The position numbers and the translations under genes are program-made. A stretch of DNA of 64,000 nt from Ryuthela nishihirai (taxonomy: Eukaryota > Arthropoda > Arachnida > Araneae > Heptathelidae): the NCBI GenBank assembly GCA_038380435.1, contig JAWZYU010000019.1, positions 34,249,801-34,313,800 of the forward strand, in the 5' to 3' direction. Below, piece by piece: positions 32,941 to 46,262 of this stretch. The notes below the pieces were generated by a model that searched no databases, was not told the origin of the DNA, and saw only the letters and a program-made list of their open reading frames with translations. Numbering within the stretch: the first letter of the stretch is position 1; every line of letters begins with the position of its first letter.

Positions 32941-35828
32941 TTACATTACAAGCACATCAACATTTGAATCTTCTTGCTACCAGGAATCCACCCAGTAGCA
33001 AACTCATTCAGAAGCATTTTATAATCAGTGAACAAAATAATTTTTTTTTTTTAAATCTTTTATTTATTTATTTTTTTTTATATAATATATTAAACATATG
33101 TATTTGTTTTATATATGCTATTAATAATTTATAGTATTTTGCTTTTTTTTTGAATTCTCAGGCTCCAAAATGCTTTTAAAGTTGAAATTTGAAATATTAA
33201 ATTTTCTCAAGGCATTGAAGTATTTTTCTCTTTCTTGATCATATTTTTTACACTTGAACAATATATGTTCAAGATTCTCAAACTCCATACATTTATCACT
33301 TGCCGGGGAATCTTTTTTTTTTCATTCTATATAATTTTGCCTTTGTGTTTGCTGAGTTTGTTTTAATTTTCAGAATTATATTTATTTCTTTTTTATTCAA
33401 ACCAAAATTGTTGAATTTATTTATAGCAGGTGAAATATCATATCTAAATGTGTTATTTGCATTTGTATCATACCATTTTTGTGTATCATTTATAATATTT
33501 ACTTTATTTAGTTTTTTAAATAAAAATATAAAAAAGGGTGTGTTGTAGTTAGGAATTATATTTATTGCTGTTTTTGCTTTTTTATCTACTATTTCATTAT
33601 ATTTTATTCCTACATGACTAGGTATCCATTGTATATGTATAATATTTCTGTTGATTATATGATTTTTTGTTATGATAAGAATGTCATTTATAAAGATTTT
33701 GAAATTACTTTTTGAGGGATCATTATATATTGTTTCTATCGATGCTTTACTGTCAGTGAAAACGACAATATTTTTATTTTTAAATTTTAAAGCCCAGTTT
33801 AATGCTAAAATGATTGCAGATATTTCTGCAGTTAAAATGGGATGAGGTTTGTTGAATTTAAAAAGATATTCATAATTTTCTTCTGCGCATATAAAAGCTC
33901 CAGCTAAATTATTTCTATCTTCACTAAGAGATCCGTCCGTGTATATGTGTATAAAATATTTATATCTATTATTTATTTGCAGTTCTGAAAGTAGTTTAAA
34001 AGTATCAATATCATGTGCTTTTTTGGTTTGTATATTATCAATATTTGTGTTTAAAATAGGGAATGTAGAAGTCCAATATGGAATTTGTATATTATAGTCT
34101 CCACTTTTCTTATTTAAAATTAATTCAGTTATTTCATTCTTGTTTATTAAGTTATTCGAAAAAGTGTCATTAAAATTATTTAATATTTTATCAATGATCG
34201 GATGTTTATTATTTTTTGATGAAATTCTGAAAATTAGATTATTTAATAAGTATCTTTTTTTAATACTTATAGGTGGTATAGCAGTTTCTGCATAAATATT
34301 TAAGTTATTTGTATGTTGATGGAGTCCTATACAAAATTTTAATATTTTTAATTGTATATTCTCTAATGTTTTCAGTTTTGTTTTTGATATGTTATTAATT
34401 AGTTCTATTCCATATAAATATTTTGGAAATATTATTGCATTGTATATTTGTAAAAGATATTTATTTTCACATCCCCATTTTGAACTTCCCAAATATCTGA
34501 GAAAGTTAAATAGTTTGTTTGCTTTATCTTTTGCTGTTTCTATATAATTATTCCATGATAATTTTGAATCTATTTGTAGTCCTAGAAATTTAAAATTATC
34601 TACAATTGTTATGTTATTATTATTTAATTTAATTTCAAAATCAATTGGCAATTTTTTATTTTTATGAATATAAGTTAATATGGTTTTTTCTATAGAAATT
34701 GAGAGGTTCCATGTGTCACAATATTTAATGATATCATTAGTTAATTTTTGAAATGTTTTTTGTATGTTTTCTGGATGCTTGATGAAAGACCAAAAGATCA
34801 AATCATCTGCGAAAGTTCCAAATTTTACATTATCTGGTATAACATTTTGTAGATCATTTAAATATAAATTAAATAATAAAGGGGACAGTATGTCTCCCTG
34901 AATAAGTCCATTATTAAATTAATGTTGTGTAGAAAAGTTTTTTTATATTTTAATTTTAAATTTTTTTCCTTTAATAATATTAAATAAAAATCTGTACATG
35001 TTACCGCAAATATTTAATTCTTTAATTTTGTGTATGATACCATTATGAGGCACTGAGTCGAAAGCTTTCTCAATATCAATACTAAGTATGATTAAAAATA
35101 ATTTATTATTAATTGCATATTCAGCATCGGTAATTAGATTTAGTAGAAGATCATTAGCTGACCTTCCTTGTCTAAAGCCATAAATATGATTGTTTAATAT
35201 ATTGTTATGTTCAATGTGCCAATTTAATCTGTTTATGAGTAATCTTTCAAAAAGTTTTAATACATTAGATCCTAGACATATAGGTCTATACGAATTTAAG
35301 TTGTCTGCATTTTTCCTAGGTTTTTTTATAAATATCATTGAGTTTTCAAACCAACTGTTTGGGTAAGTTTTAGAATTCCAAATTTCATTAAAATTATTTA
35401 ATAGTATTTTTTTCCAATTATTTGGTAAATTTTTTAATTCTTTATTTGTGATACCATCTGGTCCTGCTGTTGTTTTTGATTTTAAGGATCTTATAGCAAA
35501 ATTTAATTCATAAAATGTAAATGGTTTATTTAAATATTCTGTATTTTTGTTTGTGTAGAATTGATGCATTATATTCGAGTTGTTATATTTGTTGTCAATT
35601 TTATTATTTGGTTTATGGTGTAGATTAATAAAATATGCTGCTAATTTTTCGGTTGTTTCTTGTAAACTTTCCTTATTTTTGAGAGCTATGGATTGTAACG
35701 GATTTATTGGTTCTTTTTCATTATGTAATTTTTTATAGATTCTCCATAAGTTTGTTGTAGATGTCACTGGTGAAAGTTTTTCTGTAAATAATTTCCAGTT
35801 TTGTTTTTGTATATTAATAATTTATATT
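32941..35828 (-). mobile_element. I-like LINE, 5'-truncated, with 12-bp target duplication
   Basis: TGTTATGATACA flanks the element exactly at 32929-32940 and 35829-35840. The 5' end is truncated just upstream of the RT (codons matching the linker KIINLQKQNWK of the 60185-63169 copy). The 3' UTR matches that copy too, including AACTCATTCAGA near 33000 and 59389. The 3' terminus ends in GTAATGTAA on the minus strand, comparable with the TAA-type tails of I elements. Target-primed insertion with truncation is the normal LINE outcome. Confidence 0.92.
33060..35800 (-). pseudogene. I-like LINE ORF2 remnant: RT, RNase H and C-terminal zinc motif
   Basis: Frame 35767-34943 carries the RT start (AGPDGITNKELKNLP), SYRPICLGSNVLKLFERLL, GFRQGRSANDLL and the Asp motif DIEKAFDSVPH. 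The frame breaks at about 34940-34920 (stops before NNGLIQGD). FADDLIFW lies just before 34801, and frame 34801-33296 carries the RT thumb and a complete-looking RNase H: IYTDGSL, AEISAIILALNWALKF, VFTDSKAS, EIVDKKAKTA. An extra base in an A run (10 A at about 33311-33320 against 9 A in the 59700 copy) shifts the frame at MKKK. The C-terminal C-x2-C...H...C motif lies beyond it, to about 33230. Inactive: two frame breaks plus stops. Confidence 0.88.
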
Positions 35829-36309
35829 TGTTATGATACAGTTTGCTTAAAATATAATATGGATAGCAGGCACAACACAGATCTTCAATACATTCATCTT
35901 CAGCCTGCTGTACATAATAGATCAGACGCGTTAATATTGTTTACACAGAGGGACTGATAAAATTTAATACAATTGAGTGTCATTGAAGAGAACGTAGACA
36001 GGCACTTAGATATCCTATAATTCTTCAGCCTGTAAATCAGATAACATCAGGAGGACTTAGATTTACCAGATTATTAGGCTGCGTACCAGCTTCAGTAAAA
36101 AATCCTCTTTCCCTGTTTGGCTGTAAGGAAATGCTAAGAGAAGTTTCCATTATAAAATAATTCATGCAGGGAGAACAAAGTAAAAGTGATGTGATAGTAG
36201 TAGAAATATAAAGATTTTCATAAATAGGCTTTATCTAGTTGACGTTTATAAGTAGTGTTCATCCATTGATGGAGAAGGCGAGAGATTGTTATAAAAAGTT
36301 CCGTATAAC

Positions 36310-37423
36310 AAGGAGGCATACTGAAGTGGTGACTAACAGCGACCTCACACGCCAATGTTGTAAAGCATATCAAAAATGAATGGCGGCTGCTATCGGCAAC
36401 AAGTTAGAAGAGACGATGGTGCATCAATTAATAGAAACAAAACAGCGTGCAGGTATCAATGAGAACTAAAACTTCAGCCTGGTATTAAGTAACCTGCAGG
36501 TCACGAATCTTGATCCTGGTAATTGGATAACATCAGAACACGAGGCTTCGGCCTTGTAAACGGACTACATGACTATGGGGGTGAAAAAGCACACAAAAGC
36601 CTCTAGCCGGGCACGTAGAAATCACAGGACACGAAGGATCGACCTAGTTTTCAGAAATCCTCAGGTCACAAATGGTCCGCCTGGTATTGAGATTACTTCA
36701 GATCACGAAGTATCAGTCGGTAGATATCAATACTCCTGTTTCAAGGGGTTGATTTGATGTTCATAAAAAGCAACAAAGTGAGGGAAGCAAGATGAAAAGT
36801 CCCCTTGGGCCATTGAAGAAAGACATATTGAACTTATTGGCGAAATTGATCAACTTTCATTATATCAAGGAGGCACACTGAAGTGGTGACGAAAAGTGTC
36901 CTCACACGCCAATGTTGTAAAACATACCAAAAATAAATGGTGGCTGCTATCGGCTTCCAAGTCACAAGGGACGATGGTGCATCAATTAATAGAAGAAAAC
37001 AGTCGTGCAGGTATCCATGAGAACTGAAACTTCAGCCTGGTATTAAGTAATCTGCAGGTCACGAATATTCAGCCTGGTAATTGGATAACATCAGATCACG
37101 AGGCTTCGGACTTGTTCAAAGGACTCACACGACTATGGGGGTGGAATGGCACATGAAAAGCCCATAGCCGGGCATTTAGGAACACAGGACACGAAGGATC
37201 AGCCTGGTTTTCAGAAATCCTCAGGTCAGAAAAGTTCGGCCTGGTATTGAGATTACTTCAAATTACGAAGTATCAGTCGGTAGATATCAATACTCCTGTT
37301 TGAAGGGGTTGACTTGATGATCACAAAATGCAACCAGGTGAAGGAAGCAAGGTGAAAAGTTCCTTCAGGCCATTGAAGAAAGCCATGTTGAACTGGTTGG
37401 CGATATTTATCAAATTTTGTGCC
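36310..37423 (-). repeat. Two tandem 557-bp units in the leader of copy B
   Basis: AAGGAGGCA(T/C)ACTGAAGTGG begins each unit at 36310 and 36867, and the units align throughout with scattered substitutions. Inside each, a shorter degenerate motif recurs several times (TTCAGCCTGGTATT..., CAGATCACGAAG). Copy A's leader holds one partial equivalent at about 32440-32600. The 62-codon frame 36569-36757 is not a gene. Confidence 0.85.
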
Positions 37424-37552
37424 TTTTGAAGTGTAGAGTCAGCTACCGCCTAATTTATAAGTAGGCGTTAATTTCGGGAAAATCTAGCAACAACATCACT
37501 TGTTCAGTGAAGTCAGTTTCACCTGGTAAACGCTGCTTGGTTGACTTCCGAG

Positions 37553-37589
37553 CTACACTTTGATCTTAGCCAAAAGGCCGAGAAGCGAT
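37553..37589 (-). ncRNA. U2 snRNA 5' fragment (nt 1-37)
   Basis: On the minus strand, starting at 37589: ATCGCTTCTCGGCCTTTTGG, then CTAAGATCAAAGTGTAG. This is identical in pattern to the 5' end of animal U2 snRNA, including the branch-site-recognition GTGTAG. The U2 sequence stops there and the Tx1-like leader begins. It is not a working U2 gene: the Sm site and 3' stem-loops are missing, and the upstream sequence is tRNA-like rather than a PSE-type promoter. Confidence 0.92.
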
Positions 37590-37626
37590 TACGAGCATTG
37601 AACATTACCAACTGAGCCAGCCTCCG
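37587..37626 (-). mobile_element. Half tRNA-like SINE-1 head fused to U2
   Basis: Minus strand reads GGCTGGCTCAGTTGGTAATG, then TTCAATGCTCGTAATC: the A box (TGGCTCAGTTGG) and anticodon-loop region of SINE-1, ending exactly where U2 begins. ATC is shared by both partners at the junction. No B box or SINE body follows. Confidence 0.75.
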
Positions 37627-37639
37627 TCATCCTCTAAAG

Positions 37640-40019
<2,380 letters not shown>

Positions 40020-40027
40020 CTCTAAAG

Positions 40028-40697
40028 AATGGCAGATCTTTGATTTGATATATCTCTGAGATATATGGATTATTTTCCAGAATCAAAGTTTCAAATGTTT
40101 AAATCATTAATTTATGTTATAATTTCCGATTTTATAGCACGAACAGATAGTTTGCAATAATCGCTAAAGTATTGCATTTTCATAATCGTTAAAGTATTCT
40201 CAATATCAGGGCTTCTAGCGGTGAAAATTAAAACTATTGGAAGATCGCAAAATGCGATTTCTAATATTTCTTTATTACCTATCTACCCCAAAAGAATTTT
40301 GCATTTATCGCTAAGGACAAAAAGTTGAATTTGTACAAACCACAAAATGAAAACTATAGACATGTACATTAAACACTAAAGGTGAATTGTCAAATTCGAT
40401 CATGAAATACCATACAGAAATAATCTTCCTTTCCAGTTACGACGGAAAATTTTCAATATTTTTTTCATTTGGCCATTTTTATGTAATGAACAGCAGAATA
40501 AACAAAAGAAAACGGAAGAGGAGTCAGATCCGGGACAATTTTGAAACACTTTGAAGCTCTGGCCCATCTTCAGAATAAGAAATAGCTGCTGCAAACAGCA
40601 CCGCCTCCAGAACTCTGCTTTTGTGAAGATAGGGAATGAACTGAGTAAGTTAGCCGAATTTTTTCCGACTGTCCTAAAGAAAATATTGGTAAAAAAA
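40028..40697. other. AT-rich spacer
   Basis: No gene recognised. Two short tandem phrases (CGCTAAAGTATT near 40162 and 40188) occur. The minus frame 40400-40771 runs into a SINE-2 and is not a gene. Confidence 0.35.
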
Positions 40698-40892
40698 ACT
40701 GCCGTCCCATGGCCAAGTGGTCCCTTGGCTACTGATCTAGGGGACCTGGGTTCGAGCCTCGGGAAAGGCATGGATGTGTGTGTTGTTTTTCTGCTGAGGT
40801 CCTGCCATCCTCTCAGGCCTTCTACTATGGCATATAAACTGACAGGCTACTGTAAGACCTTTGTGTCAAGCAGCTGCTTGATGGGGTATTTC
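40698..40892 (+). mobile_element. SINE-2 copy
   Basis: Head CCGTCCCATGGCCAAGTGG (A box altered), B box GGTTCGAGCC, body with AAACTGACAGGCT and GCAAGCAGCTGCTTGA-like end. The ends of the target duplication were not resolved. Confidence 0.85.
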
Positions 40893-40984
40893 TCTTTGGA
40901 TTTTGATTAGTGCTGCCATCTACAGGCCAGTTTATAAATAATGTCTACAGTTATCAATAGTAGGTACACAGACTACCTGTAGAC

Positions 40985-41175
40985 AAGCCGGATTTAGGAA
41001 GATTTCTAAGAAGTGGAGTGGGGGGGGGACTGGATTTCCAATGCAGTATAGCATTTCCTCCTCCGTTTACCATCTCCTCTCATTACTCGTTCCCATCTCC
41101 TCCGTTTTACAAATTTTTAAAAATGTCTTGAAAAATGCATCAAATATAAATAAGTTTTATACATATTACATCCAT
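40985..41175 (-). repeat. Dispersed repeat family X, copy 2 (inverted)
   Basis: GACTGGATTTCCAATGCAGT, TTCCTCCTCCGTTT and ATGCATCAAATATAAATAAG match 55205-55290 and, inverted, 52920-52980. Contains a run of G near 41023. Confidence 0.55.
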
Positions 41176-42960
41176 TACCCTTAGTAGCAAATTATGAGAA
41201 GGAGGGCAGACCTATTTCTCATTTTTTTTTTATAAAATACCCCTTTTCAAAAAAAGTTTCGGTTTAAGTACCGCAAGTAACTAAAACTTATTTTTTTTTA
41301 ATATAATGGGCTAAATGGCCAAGTCCCACGGACGAAAAGAACTAGAACTGGATAAAATTAGAGCACCTCCTGGACAAATGCTAGTAATCAGAAGAAGCGT
41401 AATGTCAAGGCCAACAGTTTCTATTATAGCTAATTATTACCACTAATATCATGTGTCAGAGTCTCCACTCTCGTAATCTGCAGTTCCCAGGTTACTGGAG
41501 TCTAGTCCCACCTGGGCCAGAATTGAAATTTAGCTCAGCTAAACTTTCACCCTGCCCTCGGCCAGAAAGAGGACACCGATAGGTTTGGAAAGGGGGTTGC
41601 TGTGATTTATTCGAAACGGAAATTTATTCGACGGAAATATGTCCAAAACGAAATTTTGTTCTTCGAAACTATAATTTGTTCGACTAACAGAAATAATGAG
41701 AGGCATCTAGAGGACATACACCTCGATAAGGTCTCTTCTGGTTCTGATTTGTCACTGGGAATCGTTTGAAGGAGAGGGAGAGGATACGGGAAGAGAGGTG
41801 ACAGAAGAGAAGTCTCAGTTTCAGATTTGACAGAACAGAACATTTCCTGTGTTACGGACGATCCAGAAAACATTTACTTCCTCTTTGTTTTCACTATTCT
41901 TATGAACTGTATTCAGAGCTTTGTAGAAGAGGAATAATGTTTGAAATTTAAAACTGGACTATTTGCCACAGGTATACCATTTATTTGTAAACATACTCGG
42001 TGCCGAATTATAGATTGATATGACCTTCTATCTTGGACAGAATTTAAAGCATTGATAAATAAAAAGATTGATAGATAGAAAATAGGTTTAAAGCAGGAAA
42101 GGTTTAAATTAGGGGAGTAGAGAGGAAGAGCTTATTTATTCTCAGTTTTTTATGTTTCTTCATGTTTTGTTTCTATGTTACGTTTCTTCGTGTTGTTTCA
42201 TGTTTTATTTCGTGTATATTACTTTTCCTTTATGTTCCTTCATATTTGATATTTTGTGATTGGACTTTGTGTTAATCTTGTCTTCATAATATTTCTTTTT
42301 TTTGCGTCGTAATTTTTGATTCATTATTGCTTTTTGTCTTTGCTTTTGCAACTTAATTTTTTATTTTTGTTCCTATAATTTACTTTTGTTCTTTTCTTTT
42401 CGATTTCTTATATTCTAGGGCTTTATCGTTACATGTATATTTCCAGCATTTATTTTTTTCCTACTAGTTATTTTTTTCTTTTTTTTTCTTTTCTGGGTAA
42501 GTTCTCTCTGCTGATTGTTTTGTCTCTTATGACTTGGGCTTGTGTCCATGTCTTGAGGGGTTCGAGCTGCAGAGTCTGAAGTAGAATGTACTTCGTATCT
42601 TGGGCATAATATCAATTAGTCTGGGTGGATATTTGCTATAATTAGAGTGGGCTTTTTTTTTAATTCACGAATACAATGAGTGGACTGGAAAAAAAGAGAA
42701 CAGAATCGTCTTCATTGGTTATTTTTATTCACCCAAAAAAAAATTTTTTTTTCGTTTTATCGCTTTTCACAACAATACACAGTGTGATTTGACCTTCGTA
42801 ACCAAGTAAAAGTACACCAAGTGGTATGGTTTAATAAGGATTTTGTATGTTGTGTATAGAGGCCGCTGCAATCGCACCAGCGACAACTGCTCTGGAATAC
42901 ACTGATTTATTATGTAGATACTAATAGTTTGCAATCAAAAAAATAAATGTTACCTCTGGA
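41176..42960. other. AT-rich stretch with a SINE-1 head fragment at 41455-41600
   Basis: The SINE piece keeps CTCGTAATCTGCAGTTCCCA and GAGGACACCGATAGGTTTGG. After it, 41618-41700 has imperfect ATTTATTCGA(C/A) repeats, and 42150-42260 has degenerate CATGTTT-type pyrimidine-rich repeats. No gene: the minus frame 41607-41873 has no recognised motif. Confidence 0.45.
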
Positions 42961-43430
42961 TATATTCGAGTCTTTCGACACTCTCCTCCAGATGGCAAGG
43001 TTAAATAATGCCAAGAAGCTGATGACATTTATGTTACAAAACCAAAATAAAAACTCTTAAATCCTATGGAAAAGATTCGCATCATGAAAAAATTGGTTTG
43101 TTTCATCGTAGCAAACTTTGCGCCTAGTCAGATCCTCTTGTCCAAATAAACTGTGAAGATTTAGTTCAAAAATATCCTCTGTTTTTATTCTTGCTATTAA
43201 GTTGTTTCTCTGGATCGAATAAGCAGTACAATTCAGCAAAACATGAGTCACCGTTTCCTTTACGTTGCAAATCGGGTAATTGGGGGAAGGAATCTTTCTC
43301 ATCTTGAAAAGTGAATCATTCAAAAGTGATGCACCTATTCTGAATCTGGTGATGCACACAAAATTTCTTCTTGAAAGGTGCAGATCATTTTGTGGAAGGA
43401 TCTTGTTCTCTATTAATTGTCGATGATTGA
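42960..43430 (-). pseudogene. LINE 3' fragment: C-terminal zinc-binding region
   Basis: Frame 43359-43057 encodes CITRFRIGASLLNDSLFKM, PNYPICNVKETVTHVLLNC (C-x-(V)...H-x4-C) and a basic helix. This is the arrangement downstream of RNase H or RT in I-, Jockey- and R1-type LINEs. No catalytic domain remains. The clade cannot be fixed from this piece. Confidence 0.7.
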
Positions 43431-43447
43431 TCTAATATCTATCTGAA

Positions 43448-43960
43448 TGACGGTGGCCTGGTCACAAGGACCCCAAGGGCTCAGTGAACGTTGGGGGAAG
43501 GGGACCCATTGGATAGCTGTTAAGAGACAGATGGATGCTTACTCCTTAAGGCTATCCACCATGTTCTTTAATGTCAACAAGATATAGCTCTCCTGCACTT
43601 TACGTCCTATGAGAATTACGGCGGCCTTTCCAATCCCATTTTCACCGAGAGATAGGGTGGATATTTAAAATACCCCCTCAAGCAGCTGCTTGCCACAGAG
43701 GTCTGACAGGAGCCTGTCAGTTTATATGCCACAGTAGAAGGTCTGAGAGGATGGCAGGACCTCAGCAGAAAACAACACAAACAGCCATGCCTTACCCGGG
43801 GCTCGAACCCAGGTCCCGTAGATCAGTAGCCAAGCGCGCTAACCACTCGGCCACGGGAATAAATCTAAAAGCTGGCATAGTTGGGAAGTTGGACTCGAAC
43901 CTGGGAACTTCAGATTACCAGCCAGTCGCGCTACCTGCTGAGCCAACTGTCGCCCAGTGC
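43448..43960 (-). mobile_element. SINE-1 copy carrying a nested SINE-2
   Basis: The inverted SINE-1 body is at 43448-43671 and its tRNA head at 43859-43960 (GGACTCGAACCTGGGAACTT). Between them, 43672-43858 is a complete inverted SINE-2 (ACCCCCTCAAGCAGCTGCTT to CACTCGGCCACGGG). SINE-2 therefore moved after this SINE-1 copy was in place. The 71-codon frame over it is an artefact. Confidence 0.88.
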
Positions 43961-44443
43961 AAATGAGTATATAACAATATATATCTTAATATAAAAGCTT
44001 CCAAAGAGATAACTAATATTAGTATTTGAAAGAGTGAATAATAGAATGAAAGGTGAAAATCTGAATTGTACAAGCTAGTAGCTATATTCTCCAGGTTAGT
44101 AATTTAACCCTGGGAGCAGCTATATTCACAATAATGTTAGGGCAGGGCACCCATCTCTAGCAGTTGTTCTCATCTTGATTGTTATCATCATCATGGAATA
44201 ATTCCATATTTCAATTATTACACTACTCAAGGGAAAAGGAGGAAGGGTAATAATGAGATGGTATCATTGTAAAAAAAAAAAGGAATGCAGTCCCATAATA
44301 GACATGATTTATTTTGTTGCGTTTTTTTTTTATGTTCACACCATAATATTACAATATATTACCAATAGTTCTAGCAAAGTTTTTATCTTCTCTATCATAA
44401 TAAGTAGAAACTGGATAAATATTTCCTTGATAGAACGCTGCTT
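43961..44443. other. AT-rich spacer
   Basis: No gene recognised. Confidence 0.35.
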
Positions 44444-44455
44444 TGGATCGACATA

Positions 44456-44847
44456 TATGGGCAGGGGTGGCTCAGTCGGTAGCGCGCCAGGCTCGTAATC
44501 TGCAGTTCCCAGGTTCGAGTCCCAGCTGGATCAGCGTTGAGATTTATCTCCGCATAATTCCCCGCCCTGCCCACGGTCAGCAGGGGACCCGATGGGCTTG
44601 GAAATTCCGCCGTCCGTCGGATGGGACGTTAAGCCGTGGCCCCGTGTGCGGGAGAGCCATATCCTGTGCACGTTGAAGAACACGCTGGATGGCCTTGACG
44701 GGAGGCTACCATCTGTCTCCCAACAGCTGTTCCAGTGGGTCCCCTCTCCCAACCTTCTCTGAGTTTTCGGAGTCCATGTGACCTGGCCATTTAGCCCATG
44801 GTGTGCAAAAAAGTGCCGCTCAGAGGTGAAACAACCCAAAACAACCC
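44456..44847 (+). mobile_element. SINE-1, full-length copy with 12-bp target duplication
   Basis: The cleanest copy: head GGCTCAGTCGGTAGCGCGCC, B box GGTTCGAGTCC, full body and tail, 392 bp. TGGATCGACATA flanks it at 44444-44455 and 44848-44859. Useful as the family reference. Confidence 0.94.
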
Positions 44848-44859
44848 TGGATCGACATA

Positions 44860-45420
44860 AAGAGCACACGAAGACATTTGCTCAATGCCCACAATATCTG
44901 TTGTCGGCCAGAACAGATAAACAGTTGGATGCATTAATCTGCTCAACCAAAAAACTCTAAGATTAGATGTTATAATCACTAATAATATCATTTTGTATTT
45001 TTACACTGGTATATATAATCAGTCCAGGCACTCGACTTTCATGTTTCTTTTAGCACTTAATCGCTTTTGCGGCGAATTTTAAGGAAAAAAAATTATCATA
45101 ATTTTCTTTGGGAGCAACTAGAGTGACTAAAGTCTCTGTGATCTCTAAGAGTAAGGATTTGAGTTCCACCGAAATTAAAAGTATCGGCACAATGTTACGC
45201 CTGTTCTCCATGATCTGACATATTTTCAGATCTTGGGGCAAGGGATCGTTATAGTATACTATTAGGATAAAATATGTTCTTTGTGATGCCTTTCACTGGC
45301 CACAATGTGTTGAAATCAAAGGATAACATTGTCGATGGGGAACGCGGTATATCCGACAAAATGTTTGTCACAAGTCGGATGTTTTTTTTTAAGTTCAAAA
45401 GCCAAAAGTAGCAGGGATTT
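44860..45420. other. Spacer with a possible unrecognised coding remnant
   Basis: The minus frame 45241-45050 has protein-like composition (DLKICQIMENRRNIV, then ESLLLEI-like helices) but no family I can name. It may be the C-terminal side of a decayed transposon. Confidence 0.3.
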
Positions 45421-45439
45421 AAATCTAGGGAACGTAGTG

Positions 45440-46130
45440 GTCACGAAGTAGGAATACGCTATTTGTCATTCTATTATCAGTGAAGTTTACGCAACAAATT
45501 CTTCAATGTTCGTGTATGCGGAGGTGCTCCATCCTGCTTAAAGATGTCGCAGGAAATTCCTCAAAGGGGACCAATTATAAAATCAGCCGTAAAGTGACCC
45601 ATATAGTCACTTTAGGTGAATGCACTTTTCGTTCCTATATTACTTGCAGATTGATTGGCTGTGCCTCATATTGGACAGTTGTGGTTATTCACTGCTCCAT
45701 TCAAATTAAAATGAGCCTAATTACACCATAAAACTTTCCATGCCCATACATTCTCCATCTCCATTCCTGCAAGAAAGTCCTGAGCAGGCCACTCGCGTTA
45801 TCACCAGTCGCAGCTGGTGCGAACCCTAGATCTTGTATTGATAATGGTGAAGCACTTTTTCTCACCTGATGATCACTTTTTCTCACCTGTGAAGCACTTT
45901 TTCTCACTTTTTCTCACCTGACTTTTTCTCACCTGAACAATTGTATTGGGCAAAGACCATCGTCGTGCAACGTGCCTAGCGTTGCTGTTTCCATGTGTGT
46001 CAACCATTGCATGTAGCGTGATGGATAACAGGGGTTTAAATCTAGGGAACATGTCGATGAGTGGTCCCGAAGTCGGAATCCGCTATTTGTCATTCTATTA
46101 TCAGTGAAGTTTACCTTCACTGATAATACA
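45440..46130 (-). pseudogene. Mariner/IS630-like transposase remnants, duplicated
   Basis: On the minus strand near 45560-45420 one can read KQDGAPPHT followed, after stops, by SLDLNPCY. This is the catalytic 'QDGAPPH...RSPDLNPCD' region of IS630/Tc1/mariner-type DDE enzymes. A second copy of the SLDLNPCY block lies near 46040 (frame 46120-45929), sharing the GGTTTAAATCTAGGGAAC and CGCTATTTGTCATTCTATTA DNA blocks. Both are full of stops. A (TTTTTCTCACCTG)-type repeat lies at 45850-45935 between them. Confidence 0.6.
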
Positions 46131-46262
46131 ATAATAAGACTTCACTGATAAATAGAAATAATACTTCTTCACTGATAAATAGAATAATGAGACTTTACTG
46201 AAAATAGAATAATGAGACTTTACTGATAATAGAATAATGAGACTTTACTGATTATAGAAATA
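46130..46262. repeat. Minisatellite, about 25-bp units
   Basis: AGAATAATGAGACTTTACTG plus about 5 bases repeats four to five times, derived from the adjacent TCAGTGAAG motif of the transposon remnant. Confidence 0.8.

Larger units (their letters stand above)
32804..37552 (-). mobile_element. Tx1-like LINE, partial copy B (leader only), carrying a nested I-like LINE
   Basis: From the U2 junction at 37552 the minus strand runs through two 557-bp units (37423-36310) and then unique leader. The leader is interrupted by the I-like insertion 35828-32941 and ends in a donor-like CCCCTG/GTGAGT at 32850. The flank of the insertion (AAAGCCTTTATTTCCAAGGA, and GGCACAACACAGATCTTCAA beyond it) matches copy A near 31570-31620, which proves the two leaders are homologous and that the insertion split copy B. 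ORF1 and everything after it are missing from B. Confidence 0.65.

Noticed and set aside
37553..37589. U2 snRNA gene
   Set aside because: Only the first 37 nt are present. There is no Sm site, no 3' stem-loops, and the upstream sequence is tRNA-like, not a snRNA promoter.
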